From Spirodela intermedia (lineage: Eukaryota > Streptophyta > Magnoliopsida > Alismatales > Araceae): DNA of 64,000 bases. A program made the translations under genes and the position numbers. Below the pieces are notes generated by a model. That model was not told the DNA's origin, searched no databases, and saw only the letters and a program-made list of their open reading frames with translations. How positions within the stretch are numbered: the stretch's first letter is position 1; every line of letters starts with the position of its first letter. The stretch lies in the NCBI GenBank assembly GCA_902729315.2, contig LR746277.1, positions 2,733,001 through 2,797,000 of the forward strand, read 5' to 3'. Below are positions 32,381 through 45,900 of this stretch, piece by piece.

Positions 32381-33771
32381 TGATAAGTCTTCACTATCAT
32401 GAGTTAATAATTAGTAAATAATATAGTTTTAGCCTTAACTCATGATAAATAGAGTTATATTTGTGTTAAAGTGTGAAAAGTAATTTTCAGTTGATTAAGG
32501 TGAATTTTTAGGTAATTATGTGATTTTACATAAATTTATATGATTTTTACAGTCTTGTTTTTGAGATAAATAAAGAAAAAGAAAGAAAAATAAGACAAAA
32601 TGAGGGGGGACCCGCCGGCCAGCCAGGCCCACAAGCGGGTCGGAAGCTCAGTCGGGGAGTAGCCGCGAGCAGGGGATAGAGCAGCTTGGACCGATAGGGG
32701 CACATGTGTGCCACTTCCCTTCCATGTCACCAGTGGCCAGCCAACTATGGGGCAAGGAGTGGTCGTACACCCGAGAGAAAGAACTTTGCTTAGAAAGCTA
32801 ACATTACTATATATTCGCCCAAAATATCGACGCACAACCGATGTGGGACTAAGCCCGCATCACACCTTCCTCAGAAAGGGCGGACAACCGGCGCGGGTTT
32901 GAATCCTCCTAGAGTCAAAATTCATATATTTTAATCTGATTATCGCGACTTTCCTGCAGATCGCCGGTGAAGGATTAAGCAACGAGAATCGCTGGATCAT
33001 TAGCGAAAACCTCGTCAATGCGATTCGCGGAGCATTGCTACTAAAATTGCTGAATGATTCGCGATAAAAGGATCACAAATCCATTGAGTAAATCATCTCC
33101 GATTGATCAACGAACAAGTCGTCGTCGAGAAGAGGACGATCCGCTGGGAGACGAGTCGCCACCTCTTGAGAGCGTACTAGATGCGATGAAAAGCCTCCTC
33201 TTGCTGCGCGGACCTGAGGATGAAGCTTCCTGACACGCGCCCCACCTCCATCCAGCTCCTTTCCGTGGGCTGACAGCCGCCGGAGAGCCGCAAAGTTGCC
33301 ATTTTTCCGCTCTGCCGGGTGACAGCCGCCGGAGATGACTCGACGACCCATTTCATTAATCTCTAGACTTCGCGAGAAGATCTAGAGATTGCCCACATCA
33401 TCTTTGTCCAAGGAGAGCCTTCGAGGCCGTGGACACTGCATGACGATCCTCCCGAACGCTTAGGATTCCGGTGCATCGCCGACGCATCGCCGTCGCGACG
33501 CCGAAACTCTATTTTCCTACTTTTAACTTAATTTACTCTTCATTTAGTGATAATTTTTGTGATTTTAATTTATAAAAATATACTTTGTTCTATTACGATT
33601 CTTCTGGCTTTTACAGATCTTAATTTGATTAATTAAATCGTCTGTAATCACTTACGTAAGAATTGTCGGGTGGAACTCTATTTCCGCCCAATTCGCGTTC
33701 ACCGGGCGCTGGCGTCATCCTGACGCCCGCACCCTTATTTTCTTTTTTTCGTGAATCTTAAATATTTTCTT
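32381..33771 (+). mobile_element. LTR-A copy, plus sense, missing its last ~250-300 bp
   Basis: Begins TGATAAGTCT and breaks at 'aaatattttct'. Its intact end abuts the copia tail with ATAAC, the reverse complement of GTTAT at 5222-5226. The T-loop-like word is mutated here. Confidence 0.9.
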
Positions 33772-33914
33772 GGTAAATTTAAATCACATAAATTATCACT
33801 AAATGAAGTGGAAAGAAAGTTGAAAGTAGGAAAACAAAGTTCTGACGTCGCGGCGGTGATGCGTCAATGATGCACCAGAACTTTAAGTGTTCGGGAGGAT
33901 TGTCATATAGTGTT
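33772..33914 (-). repeat. LTR-A internal scrap
   Basis: 143 bp corresponding to the 'ggtaaatt...aaatcac' to 'atagtgt' part of an LTR, oriented opposite to the preceding piece and cut on the right by E4's LTR start. Confidence 0.85.
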
Positions 33915-34484
33915 TGATGTGACTTAGTCGTTGTATGTTAAATCACATAAATCGAAAATTTATAAAACTAGAAAAGACAAATTCAGATATTTAGAAATAT
34001 TTCTGAACAAATATATCAATTATAATTTAATTAAATTTTCAAAAATAGTAATAATTTTCCAGGTCGATAATAGGGATATAATATAATATTTGGTAATTAT
34101 TCAGAATTTTCCTCAAAGAATACTATTTTCTATGAATTTAATACTTAGAAAAGAAAAGGAAATATATTTAAAATTCACGAAAAAGGAAATAAGGGTGCGG
34201 GCGTTAGTATGATGTCAGCACCCGACAAAGGCGAATCGGGCAGAAATAGAGTTCTGCCTAGCGATTCTTACTTAAGTGATTATAGACGATTTAATTGATC
34301 AAATTAAGATCTATAAAAACTAAAAGAATTGTAATTGAACGAAGTATATTTTGGTAAATTAAAATCACACAAATTATTACTAAATGAAGTGGAAAGTAAG
34401 TTCAAAGTAAGAACACAAAGTTTTGGCATCACGATGGCGACGCGTCGATGATGCACCAGAATCCTAAGCGTTTGGGAGGATCGT
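33915..34484 (-). repeat. E4 3' LTR, outer part
   Basis: Starts TGATGTGACTTAGTCG and runs to 'gaggATCGT', where E3 is inserted. Continues exactly at 41852. Its subtype bases resemble the LTR at 5227-6863. Confidence 0.92.
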
Positions 34485-36126
34485 TGACGTGACTTAATCG
34501 TTGTATATTAAATCACGCAAATATAAAATTTATAAAACTAGAAAATACGAATTTTCGGATATTTAGAAGTATTTCTAAATAAATATATCAATTATAATTT
34601 AATAAAACTTCCAAAACTAGTGGTAATTTCCCAGGTCGATCACAGGGATGTAATATAATATTCTGTAATTATTCAGATTTTTTCTCAATGAATACGATTT
34701 TCTATGAATTTTATACTAGAAAATGAAAAGGAAATATATTTAAAATTCACGAAAAAAAGGAAATAAGGATGCGGACGTCAAGATGACATCAGCGCCCGGC
34801 GAACGCGAATCGGGCGGAAACAGAGTTCCGCCCGGCGATTCTTACGTAAGCGATTACAGACGATTTAATTAATCAAATTAAGATCTGTAAAAGCCGCAAG
34901 AATCGTAATTGAACGAAGTATAGTTTGGTAAATTAAAATCACACAAAGTATCACTAAATGAAGCGTAAATTAAATTAAACGCAGGAAAATAGAGTTCTGA
35001 CGTCGCGACGGCGATGCGTCGGCGATGCACCGGAATCCTGAGCGTTCGGGAGGATCGTCATGCAGTGTCCACGGCCTCGAAGGCTCTCCTTAGACAAAGA
35101 CGATGTGGGCAATCTCTAGATCTTCTCGCGAAGTCTAGAGATTAATGAAATGGGTCCTCGAGTCGTCTCCTGCGGCTATCACCTGGCAGAGTGGAAAAAC
35201 GGCGACTTTGCGGCTCTCCGGCGACTGTCACCCGACGGAGAGGAGCTGGATGGAGGTGGGGCGCGTGTCAGGGAGCTTCATCCTTAGGTCCGCGCAGCAA
35301 GAGGAGGCTCTTCATCGCATCTAATACGCTCTCAGGAGGTGGCGACTCGTCTCCCAGCGGATCATCCTCTTCCCAACGACTGCTTGTTTGTCGATCAATC
35401 GGAGATGATTTACTCGATGGATTCGCGGTCCTTTTATCGCGAATCGTTCAGAAATTTTAGTAGCAATGCTCCGCGAATCGCGTTGACGAGATTTTCGCCG
35501 ATGATCCAACGATTCTCGTTGCTTAATCCTTCACCGGCGATCTGTAGGAAAGTCGCGATAATCAGATAAGAAATATATGAATTTTGACTCTGGGAGGATT
35601 CAAACCCGCGCCGGTCGCCCGCCTGTGAGGAAGGTGTGACGCGGGTTTAGTCCCACATCGGTTGTGCGCCGATTTTTCGAGCGAATATATAGTAATGTTA
35701 GCTTTGGAAGCAAAGTCACTTCTCTCGCGTGTACGACCACTCCTTGCCCCACAACCGGCTGGCCACCGGTGACGTGGAAGGGGAGTGGTGCACATGTGCC
35801 CCTATCGGTCCAAGCTAAGCCGCTCGAGCCCCTGCTCGCGGCTACTCCCGACTGCGCTTCCGACCCGCTTGCGGGCCCGGCTGGCCGGCGGGTCCCCCCA
35901 TTTTGCAATATTTTTATTTTTATTTCTTGTTCTTCATTTATCTCAAAAGTAAGACTGTAAAAATCATATAAATTCGTATAAAATCACATAATTACCCAAA
36001 AATTCACGTTAATCAACTGAAAACTACTTTTCACACTTTAACACAAATATAAGTCTATTTATCATGAGTTAAGGCTAAAACTATATTATTTACTAATTAT
36101 TAACTCATGATAATGAAGACTTATCA
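34485..36126 (-). repeat. E3 3' LTR
   Basis: 1642 bp with TG...CA ends; pairs with 40219-41851, sharing 'gtggtaatttcccagg' and the shortened 'cgcccgcctgtgagg' segment seen in E2. Confidence 0.95.
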
Positions 36127-36139
36127 CACCCCCCAACTT
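36127..36139 (-). promoter_or_regulatory. E3 polypurine tract
   Basis: The 13-base tract is identical to that of E1 and E2 and sits next to the 3' LTR. The internal second copy is at 37386-37398. Confidence 0.87.
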
Positions 36140-37742
36140 AAATCATTGCTAGTCCCTTAGCAATGGAATTACGAAAATAAAAATTTACAAATTTCAAACA
36201 TCATATTTCAATACAAAAAAAAATAAAAATACAATTAGAAATGATGCACCTTTAGACACTTTGGACTCTTATATCAAGTCTTTAAGAATGATGTCAAGCA
36301 CTTAAATGTTTAAACACTCCTTGGAATAACAATCTAGACTTCACTTCTTCTATTCACATCTTTATCACTTCTTCACTCATAGATGTATTTACAAGATGTT
36401 CCAATTATCAATACTCATCCAAGAATAATATTGATCCTACATTTCCTTTTTTCTATGGCTTGATTTTTGAAGTTTGCACTACATTTCTTCTTTCTCTTTT
36501 TTTATATATATATATAGTGGATAAGTAGCTTTTCCTATAGACAAATTTCGACAATAAGAATGATGTCTCACACCCTCCATGTGTACTCTTCATTTTCAGG
36601 GCTTTCACTTTATCCACTTATTTTGTAGCAAGTGTTTTTCTATACACGATTTTCGACAATGAGAATGATGTCTCACACCCTCTATGTGTACTCTTTGTTT
36701 CTAGATTTTTCACATTGATCTCTCTTTTTTTTTTTTTCGAAATAAGTGATTTCTCCTCACAAGTCCTATAGATCAGGGTGCAAAAATCTCCATTAAACTC
36801 AAATGATCAATCAAATCTTCACATCAAGTAAATATTATCCATCAAGATCATGAAGTGAAAATTTGTAAAATCAAATCCATGTTATCTATCATGTATCCAA
36901 GGAGTATTCCAACATTTCATGCTACTAGATCATTCTTTTGACTCAATAATAATCTTCCTAGTATCTTTTGGTATCAATCAATCTAATTGATTTAATTTTT
37001 CATGCATGCAATATGATGTAAGAGATTTGTAAATTAGATAGTTCTGACATTTCTGTTTTTTGTTTTCAGTTCTATTTTTAGCAGCAATAAATTTGTCAAA
37101 AATAAATCAAAACTATCTTCTTTATAGCTGTAATTTCGAATTTCAGTAATATATATCTAGGGGATTGAAATGTGAGAAAAGGGTCTTCTAGAATTTCAAA
37201 TTTCGAGCTGTTTTTTGTCTACTGTTTTTGACAGTCTGTTGTTTCTGACAGAAAATCAGAAAATAGATGTTGCAGTTTTTCCGAATTTTATTTTATTTTT
37301 AGTTTTTTAGTTGCTGTTCTAAGTTGAATACAATGCAAACACATGTTCTTAATCATCTTACAGCATAAATTAATAATTAATACTTCACCCCCCAACTTAA
37401 AAATTACATTGTCCTCAATGACATAGAAAAATCGAAACAGAATATGCAAAAAATATAATTTTCACGTGAAGCATGCATATATGCAAAGTTAAGCATTAAA
37501 AATGTTGTCATAAATGATAAAGCTCCGGAAGACATCACCTCAACCTCGTTTTTAATTTTCCACTTCGTCTTACACTCCTCCTCCTGCACTTTTTTGAAAA
37601 AACAAATACAGAAACAAGTACTGCGAAATTCTAAGAAAAACAGAGCTTAAAAAAAATAAAAATTAAACAGAATGAAATAAAAACCATGGGTTGCCTCCCA
37701 TGCAGCACTGAATTTAATGTCTCCAGCTGGACAGCTCTTAGA
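36140..37742 (-). other. E3 3' untranslated region
   Basis: Collinear with those of E1 and E2, with the 105-bp-spaced repeat near 36545 and 36650. The small hydrophobic frame is cut to 61 residues (37404-37589). The remnant of the E1 pol end is at about 37680-37735. Confidence 0.8.
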
Positions 37743-40012
37743 TCATATAAGATGATCTATGGCCATCAAAATATATTTGTATCCCAAGGTAAGTTTCATA
37801 ATATTCTTTTTCAGATTTAGCATAAATTCATATACTTCATATATATACCTTGACATACTTTCAGCCAAAACAAAATGGAAATTAACAAAATTTTCCCAAA
37901 AATAATATTTCCATTTTGAAAAGAACCTTTCCTCATTTCTATCTTGTTTTGTAAGGCTTTCATTCATTAATAAATACTTTCTATTAATAGACCATAAAAT
38001 GTGATCAGGCCATATAATTTTTGAATTAGCTCTTACCCAATCTAAATTTTTTTCATCTAAATTGATATCTCTAATTCTTCCATTCATCCATTTCTTAATG
38101 TCTTCTTTTATCTGCATAATCTTCCCCTGCTCTATTTTATCTTCCATACATATTTGTTCAATTTGTGAGGAGTGAAATATTTCAAGCTTAGAAATAGTTC
38201 TAATGGGCTGTAGGTTTTGAAGGATGGAAGGATTGTCTTCTTTAATCTCAGATCTAATGAATTCAATAAAATTCAAAATTTCTCCTCCAAAATTATCTCT
38301 ATACTCATTCATTATTTTCGTTTCTCCCTATTAGTTGAATCAACTCTTTTTCTAACTTTTCATTTCTCAACTCATCAAATTCGTCATCTTCCCAAGAGCT
38401 ATCTTTTAATTTCGGTATATGATATACATCATCATCCTCACAATCAACATCCATAGCTACAAAATTATGATTAGATTCATTAATTTCGTCTCCTACATCA
38501 ACTGATTTTTCCTCACCTGAAATATGTTTTTCTTCATTTCTGTCCATACTCCCCTTCTACTAAAATTTGGATGATTTTTCCATGATCAGCTGTTGTTTCT
38601 TCATCTAAGGGCTCTTTCTCCTCATCATCCTCACTATATTTATTCATCAATTGTGAGCAATAAATTATTTTATTCAAATTTTCTGCTACTATATTTTCAG
38701 CATTAATATTCTCATTTACTTCTAATGGCTCATCGATTTCTTCTAATAATTGGAAATAAGGATCAGGTAAAATATTCTCACTCAATGTATTCACTGACCT
38801 AACATTTTCATTTCGTGGGTTTTTTTCTAAATTTATCCAGCTAGACTCTCCTTGTTGAAATCTTACTGTTGGACAGTTTTTTGGATTTTTTATGGGCTGA
38901 CTAGGTGGCTGTCCCTCTTCTCTCTTATTCCCAAGAGCCTCTATAATTTGTTTCTGGTGCAGCATCATTTGATTCATAGTTTGTTGCATCATTTGGCTCA
39001 TTTGCTGCATCATTTCTATAGTATCATGTTGGGTTTGAGAGGACTGATTTTTCTGAAATCTATGTTCCTGTTTTGGACGAAATTCAAAATGTGAATTGGA
39101 TCTAAGTGCTTCTAGATTTTGAATATTATTTGGGTTTCTCCACGAAAAATTATTCCCCCAATTAGGATTATAAGAATTAGAAAAATATTCTCTATTTTTA
39201 CTAAAATCGTGGGGTACTTGCACTTGTTCTTGCCTAGGATGATATTGAAATTCGAAATGATCATTTTCACCATACATAGGACCTATACTATTTGACTTAA
39301 ATTGAGGGTTAAGAGGCTTTCTAATATTATCAATAAGTAAATTAAGTTTTTCTAATCTTTAATTAATCTGATTAACTTCATTTCTAAGTTTAGAATCATC
39401 ATCATGATGCAATTCATAAGATTTACACTTTCTAAGTAAATCTTTGAATGTTTCCCATGTCTCATGTAAAGTTTCTCCTGGTCTTTGAGAAAAATTCCAT
39501 ATATGTTTTCTCATATTTTGAGTTTTTCCTAAGGGATAAAATTTTCGAAGAAAGGCCTGTTCTATGTCTTTCCAGCTAGTTAATTCTCTATCTAATGTGG
39601 ATAGTCAATGACTAGCTTTGTCCCTAAGTGTATGAGGGAATAATTTCATCTTAGTAATTTCTGGTGTAACTTGAGGGAGATTAACTAAATCACAGACCAT
39701 ATGAAATTTTTCTAAGTGCTGATGAGGTTCCTCTAAAGGCAATCCATGAAAATTAGGGAGCATTTGAAAAATTCCTGGATTTATTTCGAATTTAACAGTG
39801 GGTGCTAATGGGACTCTAATATTGGATGCTCTTTGAAATGAATCAGGGATATAATGATTTTTCATGGCCATAGGATTGTTCTCAGTTTGACCTGTACTTC
39901 CTTTAGGATCCATCAAAATTAATTTTTCTTTCGGATTTTTATTTTTGAATGAAATAATGAAAGGATTTTCTAGCCTTGGATGCAAGGATCTTCTACCATG
40001 CATAAAAATCAA
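37743..40012 (-). pseudogene. gag: E3 Gag plus unrecognised region, broken
   Basis: Same product as the E2 frame. Residues 1-135 are open (40012-39605), then there is a Trp-to-stop change. About 210 bp of Gag core is deleted at 39419/39420. The Met/Gln part is open in 39277-38534 with fewer repeat units. One inserted C near 38550 and a 2-bp loss near 38308 shift the frame within the acidic part. The last 189 residues (38312-37743) are open and nearly identical to the E2 C-terminus. This supports the C-terminal region as a family character rather than an accident of E2. Confidence 0.92.
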
Positions 40013-40195
40013 TAAATTCGAGGGAAAAAGTTAGTATCTGTTACCCTCCTTCAGGATGCTCCAGTCCTTGCCTTGCTTCTTTTCGTTCCCTTTTTCTAAT
40101 AAAATTCGGCAAAAAGAAAATAAAACAAGAGTTAAGTTTTTTTTTTTGTGTACTCTAAGAGAAAAACAAAAAAATACTAAATATTATGCAATACA

Positions 40196-40213
40196 TCCCC
40201 GGCAACGGCGCCA
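40196..40213 (-). promoter_or_regulatory. E3 primer-binding site, intact form
   Basis: In the sense direction TGGCGCCGTTGCCGGGGA, 5 nt after the 5' LTR; the reference form for the family. Confidence 0.9.
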
Positions 40214-40218
40214 AAATT

Positions 40219-41851
40219 TGACGTGACTTAATCGTTGTATATTAAATCACGCAAATATAAAATTTATAAAACTAGAAAATACGAATTTTTGGATATTTAG
40301 AAGTATTTCTAAATAAATATATCAATTGTAATTTAATAAAACTTCCAAAAAAAGTGGTAATTTCCCAGGTCAATCACAGGGATGTAATATAATATTCTGT
40401 AATTATTCAGATTTTTTTCTCAATGAATACGATTTTCTATGAATTTTATACTAGAAAATGAAAAGGAAATATATTTAAAATTCACGAAAAAAAAGGAAAT
40501 AAGGGTGCGGACGTCAGGATGACGTCAGCGCTCGGCGAACGCGGATCGGGCGGAAGTAGAGTTCCACCGGCGATTCTTACGTAAGCGATTACAGACGATT
40601 TAATTAATCAAATTAAGATCTATAAAAGCCGGAAGAATCGTAATTGAACGAAGTATAGTTTGGTAAATTAAAATCACACAAAGTATCACTAAATGAAGCG
40701 TAAATTAAATTGAAAGCAGGAAAACAGAGTTCTAGCGTCGCGACGGCGATGCGTCGGTGATGCACCAGAATCCTGAGCGTTTGGGAGGATCGTCGTGCAG
40801 TGTCCACGGCCTCGAAGGCTCTCCTTGGACAAAGACGACATGGGCAATCTCTAGATCTTCTTGCGAAGTCTAGAGATTAATGAAATGGGTCCTCGAGTCA
40901 TTTCCGGCGGCTGTCACCCGGCGGAGTGGAAAAACGGCGACTTTGCGGCTCTCCGGTGGCTGTCACCCGATGGAGAGGAGCTGGATGGAGGTGGGGCGCG
41001 TGTCAGGGAGCTTCATCCTCAGGTCCGCGCAGCAAGAGGAGGCTCTTCATCACATTTGGTACGCTCTCAGGAGGTGGCGACTCGTCTCCCGGCGGATCGT
41101 CCTCTTCCCGACGACTGCTTGTTCGTCGATCAATCGGAGATGATTTAATCGATGGATTCGCGATCCTTTTATCGCGAATCGTTCAGAAATTGTAGTAGCA
41201 ATGCTCCGCGAATCGCGTTGACGAGATTTTCGCCGATGATCCAACGATTCTCGTTGCTTAATCCTTCACCGGCAATCTACAGGAAAGTCGCGATAATCAG
41301 ATAAGAAATATATGAATTTTGACTCTGGGAGGATTCGAACCCGCGCCGGTCGCCTGCCTGTAAGGAAGGTGTGACGTGGGTTTAGTACCACATTGGTTGT
41401 GCGCCAATTTTTTGGGCGAATATATAGTAATGTTAGCTTTGGAAGCAAAGTCACTTCTCTCGCGTGTACGACCACTCCTTGCCCCATAGCCGGCTGGCCA
41501 CCGGTGACGTGGAAGGGGAGTGGTGCACATGTGCCCCTATCGGTCCAAGCTAAGCCACTCAAGCCCCTGCTCGCGGCTACTCCCGACTGCGCTTCCGACC
41601 CGCTTGCGGGCCCGGCTGGCCGGCGGGTCCCCCCATTTTGCGATATTTTTATTTTTATTTCTTGTTCTTCATTTATCTCAAAAGTAAGACTGTAAAAATT
41701 GTATAAAATCACATAATTACCCAAAAATTCACGTTAATCAACTGAAAACCACTTTTTACACTTTAACACAAATATAAGTCTATTTATCATGAGTTAAGGC
41801 TAAAACTATATTATTTACTAATTATTAACTCATGATAATGAAGACTTATCA
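40219..41851 (-). repeat. E3 5' LTR
   Basis: 1633 bp with TG...CA ends, TATA-like element at 41419-41428 and stem-loop at 41155-41180. Followed by ATCGT of the target duplication. Confidence 0.95.
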
Positions 41852-42922
41852 ATCGTCGTGCAATGTCCACAACCTCGAAGGCTCTCCTTGAAGAAAGACG
41901 ACGTGGGCAATCTCTAGATCTCCTTGCGAAGTGTAGAGACCAATGAAATGAGTCGTCGAATCGTCTTCGGCGGCATTCACCCAGTAGAGTAAAAAAACGG
42001 CGACTTTGCGGCTCTTCAGCAGCTGTCACCCAATAAAGAGGAGCTGGATGGAGGTGGGGCGCGTGTCAAGGAGCTTCATCCTCAAGTCCGCACAGCAAGA
42101 GGAGACTCTTCATCACATCCTGTACGCTCTCAAGAGGTTGCAACTCGTCTCCTGGTGGATCATCCTCTTCCCGACGACAGCTTGTTTGTCGATCAATCGG
42201 AGATGCTTTACTCGATGGATTCGCAATCCTTTTATCACGAATCATTCAGCAATTTTAGTAGCAATGCTCTGCGAATCGCGAGACGAGATTTTTGCCGATG
42301 ATCCAACGATTCTTGTTGCTTAATCCTTCATCGGCGATCTGTAGGAAAGTCATGATAATTAGATAAAAAAATAAGAGTTTTGGCTCGGGAAGGATTCAAA
42401 CCCGCGCCGGTTGCCCGCCTTTTCTGGTGAAGGTGTGACGTGAGTTTAGTCCCACATCGCTTGTGCGCCGAAGTTTCTGGCAAATATATAGTAATATTAA
42501 ATTTCTAATCAAGTCCCTTTCTCGTGCATGTACGACCACTCCTTGCCCCACAGTCGGGTGGCCACTAGTGACGTGGAAGGGGAGTAGTGTACACGTGCCC
42601 CTATCAGTCCAAGTCACTCGAGCCCCTACTTCTAGCTACTCTCGATTGCGCTTCCGACCTACTTGTGGGCTCGGCTGGCTGGCGGGTCCCCCCCCATTTT
42701 GTCTTATTTTTATTTTAATTTCTTTTTCTTCATTTATCTTAAAAGTAAGACTATAAAAATCATATAAATTTGTATAAAATCACATAATTACCCAAAAATT
42801 CACGTTAATCAACTGAAAACCACTTTTCACACTTTAACACAAATATAAGTCTATTTATCATAAGTTAAGGCTAAAACTATATTATTTACTAATTATTAAC
42901 TCATGATAATGAAGACTTATCA
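41852..42922 (-). repeat. E4 3' LTR, inner part
   Basis: Continues the LTR interrupted at 34484 and ends GACTTATCA next to a degraded purine tract (42923-42935). It is more diverged than E3's LTRs, as expected for the older host. Confidence 0.93.
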
Positions 42923-45900
42923 CACCCCCTAGGTTAAATCATTGCTAGTCCCTTAGCAATGGAATTACGAAAATAAAAATTTACAAATCTCAAACATCAT
43001 AGTTCAATACTGAAAAAAAAATACAATTAGAAATGATGCACCTTTAGACACTTTGGACTCTTATATCAAGTATTTAAGAATGATGTCAAGCACTTAAATG
43101 TTTAAACACTCCTTGGAATAACAATCTAGACTTACTTCTTCTATTCACATCTTTATCACTTCTTCACTCATAGATGTATTTACAAGATGTTCCAATTATC
43201 AATAATCATCCAAGAATAATATTGATCCTACATTTCCTTTTTTCTATGACTTGATTTTTGAAGTGTGCACTATATTTCTTTCTTCTTTTTTTTTTTTTGA
43301 TATATATAGTGGATAAGTAGCTTTTCCTGTAGACAAATTTTGACAATAGGAATGATGTCTCACAGCCTCCATGTGTACTCTTCATTTTCAGGGCTTTCAC
43401 TTTATCCACTTATTTTGCAGCAAGTGTTTTTCTATGCACAATTTTCGACAATGAGAATGATGTCTCATATTCTCCATGTGTACTCTTTGTTTCTAGATTT
43501 TTCACATTGCTCTCTCTTTTTTTTTTTGAAATAAGTGATTTCTCTTCACAAGTCCTATAGACCTGGGTGCAAAAATCTTTATTAAACTCAAATGATCAAT
43601 CAAATTTTCACATCAAGTAAATATTATCCATCAAGATCATGAAGTGAAAATCTGTAAAATCAAATCCATGTTATCTATCATATATCCAAGGAGTATTCCA
43701 ACATTTCATGCTACTAGATCATTCTTTTGACTCAATAATAATCTTCCTAGTATCTTTTGGTATCAATCAATCTAATTGATTTAATTTTTTATGCATGCAA
43801 TATGATGTAAGAAATTTGTAAATTAGATAGTTCTGACAGTTCTGTTTTTTGTTTTCAGTTCTATTTTTAGCAGCAATAAATTTGTCAAAAATAAATCAAA
43901 ACTATCCTCTTTATAGTTGTAATTTCGAATTTCAGTAATATATGTCTTGGGGATTGAAATGTGAGAAAAGGGTCTCCAAAATTTCAAATTTCGGGCTGCT
44001 TTTTTGTCTGTTATTTTTGACAGTCTGTTGTTCTTGACAGAAAACCAGAAAATAGATGTTGCAGTTTTTTCGATTTTTATTTTATTTTTATTTTTTTAGT
44101 TGCTGTTCTAAGTTGAATAAAATGCAAACACATGTTCTTAATCATCCTACAGCATAAATTAATAATAAATACTTCACCCCCCAACTTAAAAATTACATTG
44201 TCCTCAATGACACAGAAAAATCGAAACAGAATATGCAAAAAATATAATTTTCAAGTGAAGCATGCATATGTGCAAAGTTAAGCATTAAAAATATTTTCAT
44301 AAATGATAAAGCTCAAAAAGACATCACCTCAAGCTCGTTTTTAATTTTCACTTCATCTTACACTACTCCTCTTGCATTTTTTCGAAAGAACAAATATAGA
44401 AACAAATACTGCGAAATTCTAAGAAAAACAGAGCTTAAAAAAATCACACAGAATGAAATAAAAACCATGGGTTGCCTCCTATCCAGTGCTGAATTTAATG
44501 TCTTCAGCTGAACAGCTCTTAGATCATATAAGATGATCTATGGCCATCAAAATATATTTGTATCCCAAGGTAGTTTCATGATATGCTTTTTCAGATTTAG
44601 CATAAATTCATATACGTCATATATATACCTTGACATACTTTCAACCAAAACAAAATGGAAATTAATAAAAATTTTCCAAAAATTATATTTCCATTATGAA
44701 AAGAATCTTTCCTTATTTCTATCTTGTTTTGTAAGACTCTCATTCATTAATAAATACTTTCTATTAATAGACCATAAAATGTGATCAGGCCATATAATTT
44801 TCAAATTAGCTCTTGCCCAATCTAGAATTTTTTCATCTAAATTGATATCTCTAATTCTTCCACTCACCCATTTCTTAATGTGTTCTTTTATCTGCATAAT
44901 CTTCCCCTGGTCCATTTAATCTTCCATACATATTTGTTCAATTTGCGAGGAGTGAAATATTTCAAACTTAGAAATAATTATAATGGGTTGTGGGTTTTGA
45001 AGGATGGAAGGATTGTCTTCTTTGATCTCAGATCTAATGAATTCAGTAAAATTCAAATTTTCTCCTCCAAAATCATCTCTATATTCATATTCATTATTTT
45101 CATTTCTCCCCATTAGTTGAATCAACTCTTTTTCTAGATTTTCATTTCTCAACTCATCAAATTCTTCATCTTCCCAAGAGCTATCTTTTAATTTTGGTAT
45201 ATGATATACATCATCATCCTCACTATCAACATCCATCGCTGCAAAATTATGATTAGATTTATTAATTTTATCTCCTACATCTCCCAAATCAACTGATTTT
45301 TCCTCACCTAAAATATGTTTCTCTTCATTTCTATCCTTACTCCCATCTACTAAAATTTGGATGATTCTTCCATAATCAATTGCTATTTCTTCACCTAAGG
45401 GCTCTTTCTCCTCATCATCCTCACTATATTCATTCATCAATTGTGAGAAATAAATAATTTTATTTAAATTTTCTGCTACTATATTTTTTGCCCTTAATAT
45501 TCTCATTTACTTCTAATGGATCATCGATTTCTTCTAATAGTTGGAAATAAGGATCAGGTAAAATATTCCCACTCAATGTATTCACTATCCTAACATTTTC
45601 ATTTTGTGGGTTTTTTCTAGATTCATGCTACTAGACTCCACTTGCTGAAATCCTATTGTTGGGCGGTTCCCTGGATTTTCTTTGGGCTCACTAGGCAGCT
45701 GTCCATCTTCTCTCCTATTCTCAAAAGCCTCTATAATTTGTTTTTGGTGCAACATCATTTGATTCATAGTTTGTTGCATCATTTGGCTCATTTGCTGCAT
45801 CATTTCTATAGTATCAGGTTGGGTTTGAGAGGGCTGATTTTTCTAAAATCTATTTTCTTGTTTTGGACGAAATTTAGAGTTTGAATTAGATCTAAGTGCT

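Larger units (their letters stand above)
34485..41851 (-). mobile_element. E3: complete non-autonomous element inserted in E4's LTR
   Basis: 7367 bp: 3' LTR 34485-36126, interior 36127-40218, 5' LTR 40219-41851. Perfect target-site duplication ATCGT (34480-34484, 41852-41856), with the host LTR reading on smoothly outside. Same architecture as E2 (Gag plus the unrecognised region, no pol), but its frame is broken. It is the best-delimited member of the family and so defines its ends. Confidence 0.97.
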
